DNA of 21,161 nt from JALZAA01 sp046727755 (GTDB taxonomy: Bacteria; Actinomycetota; Acidimicrobiia; IMCC26256; JACDBD01): assembly GCA_046727755.1 (NCBI GenBank), contig JBKPDG010000123.1, positions 1-21,161 of the forward strand, written 5' to 3'. Positions 14,875 to 20,647 of the stretch are shown piece by piece. The translations under genes and the position numbers were made by a program. Position 1 is the first letter of the stretch. Every line of letters begins with the position of its first letter. The notes beneath the pieces are model-generated. The model saw nothing but the letters and a program-made list of their open reading frames with translations, did not search any database and was not told the DNA's origin.

Positions 14875-14904
14875 AGTATACGAACGTATGTTCGCCATTG
14901 TCAA
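14875..14904 (-). promoter_or_regulatory. Near-consensus sigma-70 promoter with LexA box in the spacer
   Basis: On the minus strand TTGACA (14904-14899) and TATACT (14880-14875) are separated by 18 bp. This is the closest match to a housekeeping promoter in the window. The LexA-type palindrome at 14881-14894 fills most of the spacer, a classical repression position. Confidence 0.7.
14881..14894. promoter_or_regulatory. LexA SOS box (CGAAC-N4-GTTCG)
   Basis: The 14 bp CGAACGTATGTTCG form a perfect 5-bp inverted repeat with a 4-bp spacer. It matches the SOS box known from Gram-positive bacteria and mycobacteria (CGAAC-RNRY-GTTCG). Its place between -35 and -10 implies LexA repression released by DNA damage. 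Confidence 0.75.
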
Positions 14905-14975
14905 GAGGGCCGACGAGAAAAAATCAAGGACCTGGAGCCGAGGGCTCGAGGTGGCTAGCTTCGCACCGTCGCAAA

Positions 14976-14981
14976 GGGAGG
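14976..14981 (+). promoter_or_regulatory. Ribosome binding site GGGAGG of the small DUF6176-like gene
   Basis: GGGAGG lies 8 nt before ATG 14990 and selects this start although the frame is open upstream. A possible -10, TAGCTT at 14956-14961, would give a leader of about 20 nt. Confidence 0.55.
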
Positions 14982-14989
14982 TAGGGACG

Positions 14990-15337
14990 ATGGCTGTCTT
15001 CAACGGGGCGTTTCCAATTCTGCCGGGCAAGGTGGATACCGCTCGCGGCTTCGCGAAGGAGACGATGGGCGCACAACGCGCTGGGTACGACGAGTCGCAG
15101 AAGCGTCTCGGGATCACGCGGGAGACTTGGAGCATTCAGGAGAATCCCGATGGCAGCGCGTTCGTCCTCGTGTGGTTCGAGAGCCCCGACCCCGAGAAGT
15201 CCTTCATGGAACTGGGGCAGGACTCTTCGGACTTCGCGGTGTGGTTCCGGGCCCGGGTGAAGGAAGTGAGCGGCGTGGACCTCACCGAACCGCCGTCGGA
15301 GGGTGGGCCCGAGGTCGTCCTCGACTGGGAGGGCTGA
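14990..15337 (+). CDS. Small conserved protein, possibly DUF6176-like
   Basis: This 115-residue protein looks like a compact ferredoxin-like/dimeric alpha-beta barrel. It opens with a strand ending in PILPGKVDTARGF, followed by a helix (about 20-45), the strands RETWSIQ and AFVLVWFES, and a helix ending in WFRARVKEVSG. The PGK turn followed by a helix, and the later FES block, resemble DUF6176-type proteins, but I give this as a resemblance from memory. No catalytic residues are evident and there is no signal peptide. The ATG at 14990 has a good GGGAGG site. The gene diverges from the SOS-controlled DUF222-HNH gene and converges with the thioesterase gene, 7 bp away. A role as a small-molecule-binding or monooxygenase-like fold is possible but unsupported. 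Confidence 0.65.
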   Translation: MAVFNGAFPILPGKVDTARGFAKETMGAQRAGYDESQKRLGITRETWSIQENPDGSAFVLVWFESPDPEKSFMELGQDSSDFAVWFRARVKEVSGVDLTEPPSEGGPEVVLDWEG

Positions 15338-15344
15338 GAGCGGG

Positions 15345-15758
15345 TCAGCCGCGGAGCACCGCCTGGGTCTGCAGCACCTTGGCGACCGGGCGTCCGTCGG
15401 CGTCGGTGACGTCCGTCTCGACGACGACCACGGTGCGGCCCGCGTGCAGTGGGCGGGAGACCGCTTCCGCGTAGCCGTCGCGCACGGCGCGCAAGAAGTT
15501 CGTCTTGCTCTCGATCGTCGTGGTCCCGGCGGCGCCGTCGGGCAGGTTCTGGAACGCGCACGCGGCCCCGGTCGTGTCGGCCAGGCTCATGATGACGCCG
15601 CCGTGCAGCACGCCCGCGGTCGTGCATCGTTGGGGCGTCCACTCGACGCGGGCGCGCACCTCCTCGGGCCGGTTGGTGACGACCTCGAGCCCCAGCGCCG
15701 TCGCGAACGGCACCAACTGTCGCATCGCCTCGGTTTGCTGCTCGTCGACGGTCGTCAT
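15345..15758 (-). CDS. PaaI-type hot-dog thioesterase
   Basis: This 137-residue hot-dog protein matches the PaaI/YbdB thioesterase group, which hydrolyses acyl- or aryl-CoA thioesters and often rescues CoA from dead-end products. The diagnostic segment is GVLHGGVIMSLADTTG, with the HGG turn at 52-54 and Asp61 on the central helix as likely catalytic elements. TIESKTNFLRAV and the final strands GRTVVVVETDV and GRPVAKVLQTQAV complete the fold. The ATG overlaps the stop codon of the SnoaL-like gene by 4 bp (ATGA), so the two are probably co-translated. It is the last gene of a three-gene operon headed by a methyltransferase. Hydrolytic activity is inferred from the family; the substrate is unknown. 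Confidence 0.88.
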   Translation of the reverse strand: MTTVDEQQTEAMRQLVPFATALGLEVVTNRPEEVRARVEWTPQRCTTAGVLHGGVIMSLADTTGAACAFQNLPDGAAGTTTIESKTNFLRAVRDGYAEAVSRPLHAGRTVVVVETDVTDADGRPVAKVLQTQAVLRG

Positions 15759-16132
15759 GCGCCCTCCATTCTCTCGACCCACTCCGCGCGCCACTCCGGC
15801 GCGTCGAACGGGTCGGCGTAGTAGCGGGTCTCACGCAGGATCTTGCCGTCACGGAACTCGACGACCCCGACGGCGTGGTAGATGCGGCCGTCGTAGTCGG
15901 AGCGCATCTCGATCACCCAGACGTCGCCGGAGCCGACGACCCGGCGCAACTCGATGTTCGGAGGGCCCGGGTAGTTCTCCTGCATCTTTCGCATGTTCTC
16001 GCGACCGACGATGCGCTCCCCAGACTGCGGCATCTCCATCACGAAGTCGGGGTGGCGCAGGTCGTGCTCCTCCTCCGCGCTCATGTGCTCGAACAGGCGC
16101 GTGAAGAGCTCCCGGACATCGCGTTCTTCCAT
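15755..16132 (-). CDS. SnoaL-like / NTF2-like protein
   Basis: This protein of about 125 residues has the cone-shaped NTF2-like fold of the SnoaL family, whose members range from polyketide cyclases to ligand-binding proteins. The helical start ERDVRELFTRLFEHM leads to strands holding FVMEMPQSGERIVGREN, then VWVIEMRSDYDGRIYHAVGVVEFRDGKI and a closing RETRYYADPF. The last two blocks are typical of this family. Two starts are possible. ATG 16132 has AGGAG 8 nt upstream and fits the family start, while ATG 16165 overlaps the methyltransferase stop codon as ATGA and would add 11 mostly basic residues. I prefer 16132. The gene lies between a methyltransferase gene and a thioesterase gene on one apparent transcript. 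The ligand or reaction is unknown. Confidence 0.82.
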   Translation of the reverse strand: MEERDVRELFTRLFEHMSAEEEHDLRHPDFVMEMPQSGERIVGRENMRKMQENYPGPPNIELRRVVGSGDVWVIEMRSDYDGRIYHAVGVVEFRDGKILRETRYYADPFDAPEWRAEWVERMEGA

Positions 16133-16161
16133 CTCCCTCGCTCCTTTGCGTCGGCACGTAG

Positions 16162-16779
16162 TCATTCTGCCGTGACGAGCGCGAACAGATGGTGGCCGTG
16201 CTCCATGGGGTCAGCCACGATCTCGTGCCGAATGACGTCGAACCCGCAGGTCCCCAGCATCTCCAGGTTGGTCTCGGCATCGAAGTGGCTCCAGAACATG
16301 TGCGCTCCGAGCCAGCTCTCCGCATCGTCGTCCTCGGGGAGGTCGCGAGCGCCGAGGCACAACAGCGCGACACCACCCGACCGAAGCACGCGGCGGAACT
16401 CCGCGAAGACGCCGCGGTGGTCGGAACGAGGTACGTGGATCACCGCGTAGTAGGAGACGAGGCCATCGAAGCTGCCGTCACCGAACGGCAACGTCGAGAG
16501 ATCGGCCTGTGCGAGCTGCACCCAGGCGACGCGAGATCGCGCGAGCGCGAGTTGCGCGCTCGAGATGTCGATCCCGACGACCGTGAGGTCGGCATCGGTG
16601 AGCAGCTGCATCACCGGCACGCCGGCGCCGCACCCGGCGTCGAGCACCCTGTCGCCCGGACTTAGGCGCGTCACGACCTCGGGGAGGAGGTCGACGTCGC
16701 CGCCCCAGGTGCGGGCGGCAAGGTACCGGTCGGCGATGTCGTCGTAGCCGCGGCGGACTACGCGGCGGGCGTCCTGCAC
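16162..16779 (-). CDS. Class I SAM-dependent methyltransferase
   Basis: This 205-residue protein is a UbiE/type-11 methyltransferase. The SAM-binding motif LDAGCGAG is at 46-53, the acidic end of strand 2 is TVVGIDISSAQL, motif II is the VQLAQADLSTLPFGDGSFDGLVSYYAVIHV block, and a later strand reads RVLRSGGVALLCLG. Many relatives methylate small molecules or lipids; the acceptor cannot be inferred. The GTG at 16779 is preferred over longer options because GATACT lies 6 nt upstream and the family helix RRGYDDIADRY follows at once. It leads an operon with the SnoaL-like and PaaI-like genes and diverges from the DinB-like gene with 48 bp between the start codons. Confidence 0.88.
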   Translation of the reverse strand: MQDARRVVRRGYDDIADRYLAARTWGGDVDLLPEVVTRLSPGDRVLDAGCGAGVPVMQLLTDADLTVVGIDISSAQLALARSRVAWVQLAQADLSTLPFGDGSFDGLVSYYAVIHVPRSDHRGVFAEFRRVLRSGGVALLCLGARDLPEDDDAESWLGAHMFWSHFDAETNLEMLGTCGFDVIRHEIVADPMEHGHHLFALVTAE

Positions 16780-16785
16780 AGTCCG

Positions 16786-16791
16786 AGTATC
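16786..16791 (-). promoter_or_regulatory. Candidate leaderless -10 (GATACT) for methyltransferase operon
   Basis: GATACT on the minus strand lies 6 nt before the GTG at 16779. It departs from TANNNT at the first base, so it is weaker than the others. Confidence 0.35.
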
Positions 16792-16814
16792 CAATGCGGC
16801 GCGGCGTCGGTCCG

Positions 16815-16820
16815 TAGCAT
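16815..16820 (+). promoter_or_regulatory. Candidate leaderless -10 (TAGCAT) for DinB-like gene
   Basis: TAGCAT is followed by 7 nt and GTG 16828, with no Shine-Dalgarno sequence. Confidence 0.5.
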
Positions 16821-16827
16821 TTCGGCC

Positions 16828-17331
16828 GTGACGAGCCCGGTCGAGGTCTGCGCCGAGTGCGGTTTCGACGGCAGCGCGTGGACGGACGCGGACGCCATCA
16901 CCGCGATCTCGATCATGCCGGCGCGCTGGTCCGACGCCGTTGCGGGCCTGGCCGACTCCGATCTTCAGCGACGCCCTATCCCCGCGATGTGGTCGATCGC
17001 GGAGTACGTCGACCACGTGCGCGAGGTCCTCTTCGGGATGCGCTTCCTGGTGGACACCCTGCTCAACGACCCCGGCACCGACCTCGGTGACCCCCCTGAT
17101 CCCGCCTTCGAGCCCGAGCCACGCGTGATCGACGTCGACTTGGCCTTGGCGGGGCTGTCACGCGAGGCCGCGCAACTCGTCGACGCTCTCACCGTCGCGC
17201 CGCCGCAGTCCTGGACGAACACCGTGACCGTCAGTGGCGACGAGTTGGACTTGCACTGGATCGCCCGCCACGGCGTCCACGATCCCACCCATCATCTGCG
17301 TGACGTCGCCCGCCTCCGGGCGTCGCTGTGA
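16828..17331 (+). CDS. DinB-like four-helix metalloprotein
   Basis: This 167-residue protein resembles the DinB/MDMPI superfamily of four-helix metal-binding proteins, which includes mycothiol- and bacillithiol-dependent transferases. The likely metal ligands are His63 in EYVDH on helix 2, and His151 and His155 in VHDPTHHLRDV on the last helix, the usual H...HxxxH order. The N-terminus carries CAECGFD (Cys8, Cys11), a short CxxC knuckle that precedes some actinobacterial DinB domains and could bind another metal. The GTG start has TAGCAT 7 nt upstream. It diverges from the methyltransferase operon and converges with the long repeat protein gene 13 bp away. In actinobacteria thiol transfer with mycothiol is a reasonable guess, but it is not shown. 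Confidence 0.82.
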   Translation: MTSPVEVCAECGFDGSAWTDADAITAISIMPARWSDAVAGLADSDLQRRPIPAMWSIAEYVDHVREVLFGMRFLVDTLLNDPGTDLGDPPDPAFEPEPRVIDVDLALAGLSREAAQLVDALTVAPPQSWTNTVTVSGDELDLHWIARHGVHDPTHHLRDVARLRASL

Positions 17332-17344
17332 CGACGCGAGGCTG

Positions 17345-19660
17345 CTAGGGCGCGCCCTCGCGAGCGTCGCGAGCGTCGGGATCGACGCCATCCGGATCGA
17401 CGCCATCCGGATGGACGCCATCGTGGTCGAACGCGTCGGCATCGAACGCGGGTTCGACGGCATCGACAGGACCGGACGTCAAACGGTCGTCCGCGTGCCA
17501 TTCACGCAGCTCCGCACCGTGTTGGGCGGCGCGCGCTTGGGCCTCGTCGATCCGCTGCCGGTAGTCGGCTTCGAGCTCGTCGCAGAGCCGCTGCGTGTCC
17601 TGCAGCTCCCGGGCGTAGCACTCCTGGACGGCGTTCTGGTACTCCGCCTCCCAACGCTGGCGACGCTGCTGTGCCGCCTGCTGGGCGCGTTGCTCCGCTT
17701 CGCGCACGGTGCGGTGATCCTCGGCTTCCCACTGCTGGCGTCGCTCCTGCGCCTCGATCGCCACCCGGTCGGCAATGTTCAGCCGGGCGTTCTCGGCCTC
17801 GGCAGTCCTTGTCGCCCGTTCCTCGTTCTCACGAGCGCGTTGCTCCTCGGCCTCGGCGGCGGCGCGCTCCATGGCCTCCTGGGAGCAGCGCCGGTCTTCG
17901 GCCTCCCACCACGAGCGCAGCGCCGCGGCTTCCCGGCTCGCGCGCTCCAAGGCCTCCCGGGTCGCACGCTCGTCCTCGGATTCCCACCATTCGCGCAGCT
18001 CCAAGGATTCCCGCGCCGCGCGCTGCTCCGCCTCGCGGAAGACACGCTCCTCGTCCGAGATCCAACGCTCTCGTAGCTCTCGCAGCTCGCGCGCCGCCTG
18101 TTCAGCGGACTGCCGCAGGTACTGCTCGTCGTCGGCGGCCCAGCGCTCGCGCCGCTCGTGGATCTCTCGAGCTTGCTGCCGTCGAGACTCCTGGTCTTCT
18201 CGGTCGGCTTCAGCCTCCAACCGGGCCCGGAGCTCCTCGGCCTCTCGAACGACGCGTTCCTGCGCCTGCTCCTGTGCGCGCTCGTACTCGGCGGTCCAGC
18301 GACGGCGGAGCTCGGCGCGCTCCTGCGCCGCCCGATTCCGGGCCTGGAGCTCGGCTCGCTCGTACTCCGACTCCCAGCGACGGCGCAGCGCGTCGGCTGC
18401 TTCGGCCCTTCCCGCGCGCGCCTCGTTGAGAGCGTGTTGCTCTTCTTCGTCCCAGCGCTGTCGGCGCGCCTGGAGCTCCGGCTCACGTCGCTTCCGCCGC
18501 TCGCGCTGCGCGTTCTCGTCGTCCTTCGCCCAGCGCTCGCGGAGCTTCGCGAGCTCTCGCTGGGCGGCCTTCTCGTCTTCACCGAACCGCGCACGGACCC
18601 AGTCGGCCTCCTGCGTGCGCACGTCCTCGAGGCCCTTGCGGCGGACCTCCTCGGCTTCGGACTCCACCCGCTCGTACTCCGCCTCCCACTGCCGGCGAAG
18701 CTCCCTCGCCGCGCGCTCCCGGCGTTCCTGCGCTTCGTTCTCCGCGCGATCGAACTCGATCTCGAAGCGCTGCCGTCGAGACTCTGCGGCCCGCTGCGCA
18801 CGCTCGTCCGCCTCCCGCTGGGAGCGCCCGAAGTCAACCTCCCAACGCTCCCGCGTGACGCGGGCTTCCTGCTCCACCCGAAGTTGTGCCTCGCGCAACG
18901 CCCGCTCGCAATCGGCATCGAGGCGTGCGCGCCGTTGGGCGGCCTCCTGCTCGGCGCGCTCCAGTCCCTCCTGCTCGGCGCGCTCGAACTCGCCCTCCCA
19001 ACGCTCGAGACGCCGCTGCGTCTCCCGCTCCAGCCGTGCTTGGGCCTCACCCAGCGCGTGGTCGTACGCGCGTCGCCACCGCTCCCTGCGCTCCTGGGTC
19101 TCGCGCAGGGCGCGCTCGCGTTCGGCTTGCCAGCGCGCTCGACGCTGATCGGCCTCGGCGGCGGCTCGCTGCTGGATCTCGGCTTCGGCGCGCGTGTACT
19201 CGGCTTCCCAGTGCGCTCGGCGCTGCTCCGCCTCCCGCATCGCCCGCGACTGTGCGTCGAGCTCGGCGCGCTCGTACTCGGCCCGCCAGCGCACCCGGCG
19301 TCCCTCGGCCTCCCGCGCCAGACGCTCGTCCTCGGCCCGCCATCGCTCCCGGCGGTCGTCAGCCTCGCGGGCAGCGCGCTCCTTGGCGGCCCGCTCGGCG
19401 CGCTCGTACTCGGAGTCCCAGCGCGCCCGGCGCTCGTCCGCTTCGCGAGCGCGACTGTCTTCGCTGCTCTTCGACTCGGCCCGTTCGAGCCGCTCGAGCT
19501 CGTCCAGCCACCGGTCGCTGTCTTCCTCGGGCGACGCGCCGTTCGGTTCCGGCGTCGCGCCGTTCCCGCCCGTTGGCACGCTGCCCGTGATCGCCTCGAC
19601 GTCGTCGGTGATCTCGAGCGGCGATTCGTGCTCGCTCACCGGGTCCTGCGCCTTTTCCAC
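17345..19660 (-). CDS. Long Glu/Arg/Ala-rich repeat protein, predicted single helix or coiled coil
   Basis: This 771-residue protein has three parts. Residues 1-72 are acidic and probably disordered. Residues 73-721 consist of about 25 imperfect 26-residue units with the core RRxRWxxEYERA, in which a Trp (sometimes Phe or Leu) recurs at the same place. Two units are shortened to 18 residues, and a less regular stretch with a Pro lies in the middle. Residues 722-771 form an acidic tail with repeated GVDPD. Very high Glu, Arg and Ala content with few Lys or Gly predicts a continuous helix; at 0.15 nm per residue 649 residues would span about 97 nm. No signal peptide or membrane segment is seen. 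It recalls actinobacterial filament-forming coiled-coil proteins (Scy, FilP) in style but not in repeat length. The GTG start has no ribosome site. Function is unknown. Confidence 0.85.
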   Translation of the reverse strand: MEKAQDPVSEHESPLEITDDVEAITGSVPTGGNGATPEPNGASPEEDSDRWLDELERLERAESKSSEDSRAREADERRARWDSEYERAERAAKERAAREADDRRERWRAEDERLAREAEGRRVRWRAEYERAELDAQSRAMREAEQRRAHWEAEYTRAEAEIQQRAAAEADQRRARWQAERERALRETQERRERWRRAYDHALGEAQARLERETQRRLERWEGEFERAEQEGLERAEQEAAQRRARLDADCERALREAQLRVEQEARVTRERWEVDFGRSQREADERAQRAAESRRQRFEIEFDRAENEAQERRERAARELRRQWEAEYERVESEAEEVRRKGLEDVRTQEADWVRARFGEDEKAAQRELAKLRERWAKDDENAQRERRKRREPELQARRQRWDEEEQHALNEARAGRAEAADALRRRWESEYERAELQARNRAAQERAELRRRWTAEYERAQEQAQERVVREAEELRARLEAEADREDQESRRQQAREIHERRERWAADDEQYLRQSAEQAARELRELRERWISDEERVFREAEQRAARESLELREWWESEDERATREALERASREAAALRSWWEAEDRRCSQEAMERAAAEAEEQRARENEERATRTAEAENARLNIADRVAIEAQERRQQWEAEDHRTVREAEQRAQQAAQQRRQRWEAEYQNAVQECYARELQDTQRLCDELEADYRQRIDEAQARAAQHGAELREWHADDRLTSGPVDAVEPAFDADAFDHDGVHPDGVDPDGVDPDARDAREGAP
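17380..17424. repeat. Three 15-bp tandem repeats in the tail of the repeat protein gene
   Basis: Two exact copies of GATCGACGCCATCCG and a third diverged copy (GATGGACGCCATCGT) encode the repeated Asp-Gly-Val-Asp-Pro tail. The high identity contrasts with the diverged 78-bp repeats upstream and suggests recent slippage. Confidence 0.75.
17498..19444. repeat. Diverged 78-bp (26-codon) direct repeats
   Basis: About 25 in-frame units of 78 bp, two of them 54 bp, encode the helical region. On the plus strand a recurring core such as CGCTCGTACTCGG appears at the Glu-Tyr-Glu-Arg codons. The units have drifted at DNA level, so the array is old rather than a fresh expansion. Boundaries are approximate. 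Confidence 0.7.
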
Positions 19661-19669
19661 AGGTGTCGC

Positions 19670-19696
19670 GTACTACTCAAGCCCGGCGCCCGTCAA
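19670..19696 (-). promoter_or_regulatory. Weak candidate promoter of the repeat protein gene
   Basis: On the minus strand TTGACG and TAGTAC are 15 bp apart, and TAGTAC lies 9 nt before the GTG start region. The hexamers and spacing are both imperfect, so this is only a suggestion for the 93-bp gap. Confidence 0.2.
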
Positions 19697-19753
19697 TGTC
19701 GGCCCGCCTGACCGGTCCGAAATGCCGGGGTCGACGGCCCAGCCGAGCGTCCC

Positions 19754-20647
19754 TCACGACCCCGTCTCGGCGAGGAAGGCGCGGACGAGATCGACGGTCG
19801 TCTGGGGGTTGTCGCCGGCGGCGTGATGCCCGGCGCTCCCGACAGTCGCGAGGCGTGCGTCGGGGATGAGCGAGGCGATCTCCTCGGCGCCCTCGTTCGA
19901 CAGCACGTCACTCGACGCACCCCGCAGCACGAGCACCGGGCAGGTGAGGGTCGTGGCCTCGTCACCCATACCGGCGACGAGCTCGCGCCAGCCACCCACC
20001 GGGGGTCGCGCTCCGCGGAGGCGACGAGCGAACATGTGCTTCCACACCCAGCGGCCGTCCGGCAGCTCTCGGAGGTTGCGGCGCAGGTTGTCGGCGTTGA
20101 CCTGGCGCCGGTGCGGAAGGTACTCGGCCACCTCGACCGCCGCCGCTTCGGGCGACGCGAACGACTCGTGCTTCGTCATGAAGTCGATGATGCGGTTGAC
20201 GCCCTCGTCCTCGAGGCGATGCCCGATGTCGATGAGCGCGATCGAGCCGACGAGGCGGGGCCGGTCCGCGGCCAGGGTGAGGCTGACGATCCCGCCGAGG
20301 GACGCGCCGACGAACGCGGCCCGATCGATGCCGAACTCGTCGAGGAGCGGGGGGATCGTCGCCGCGAGCGATCGGCGGTCCATCTCGTCGACTGGATCGG
20401 TGTCGCCGTGACCGGGGAGGTCGGGTGCGAACACATGGTGCGTCGGAGCGAGCGCGGCGCCCAGCTCCTCCCACATGTACGCGGTCTGACCGCCGCCGTG
20501 GAGGCACACAACGGGCGGGGCCGCGCTGCGTCCCCACTCGAGGTAATGGACCTGGCGGGACTCGACGACGGTGAAACCGCTGCGCCCACCGGTCGGGACG
20601 TCGTGACGCGGCGCGAGGAACTCGAACTCGGCGTCGGCCGCGGTCAC
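19754..20647 (-). CDS. Alpha/beta hydrolase fold protein
   Basis: This 297-residue protein is a classical alpha/beta hydrolase of the epoxide-hydrolase/haloalkane-dehalogenase/meta-cleavage-hydrolase type. The HGGGQTAYMW oxyanion loop is at 50-59, DLPGHGDTD follows at 76-84, and Ser116 in GASLGG is the nucleophile. A cap region of about 80 residues (roughly 145-225) precedes CPVLVLRGASSDVL, which holds the acid, and the catalytic His is in VGSAGHHAAGD. The GTG start overlaps the stop codon of the upstream amidohydrolase gene (GTGA, 4 bp), so the pair is probably co-translated and acts in one route, for example successive hydrolytic steps. A Ser nucleophile argues against a dehalogenase or epoxide hydrolase and for an esterase or C-C hydrolase. 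Confidence 0.9.
   Translation of the reverse strand: MTAADAEFEFLAPRHDVPTGGRSGFTVVESRQVHYLEWGRSAAPPVVCLHGGGQTAYMWEELGAALAPTHHVFAPDLPGHGDTDPVDEMDRRSLAATIPPLLDEFGIDRAAFVGASLGGIVSLTLAADRPRLVGSIALIDIGHRLEDEGVNRIIDFMTKHESFASPEAAAVEVAEYLPHRRQVNADNLRRNLRELPDGRWVWKHMFARRLRGARPPVGGWRELVAGMGDEATTLTCPVLVLRGASSDVLSNEGAEEIASLIPDARLATVGSAGHHAAGDNPQTTVDLVRAFLAETGS

Noticed and set aside
14896..14898. ATG as start of the DUF222-HNH gene
   Set aside because: It falls between the -35 and the -10 of the best promoter and has no Shine-Dalgarno sequence; GTG 14832 has one.
18158..19711. Plus-strand open frame of 517 codons opposite the long repeat protein, with Leu-rich repeats
   Set aside because: It looks like a leucine-rich repeat protein, but the repeats mirror the 78-bp units of the opposite strand. 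The minus frame has the coherent 26-residue pattern, proper ends and a helical composition.
19701..19720. GACCGGTC palindrome before the repeat protein gene
   Set aside because: An 8-bp GC-rich palindrome is expected by chance in this composition, and it is not placed next to a good promoter.
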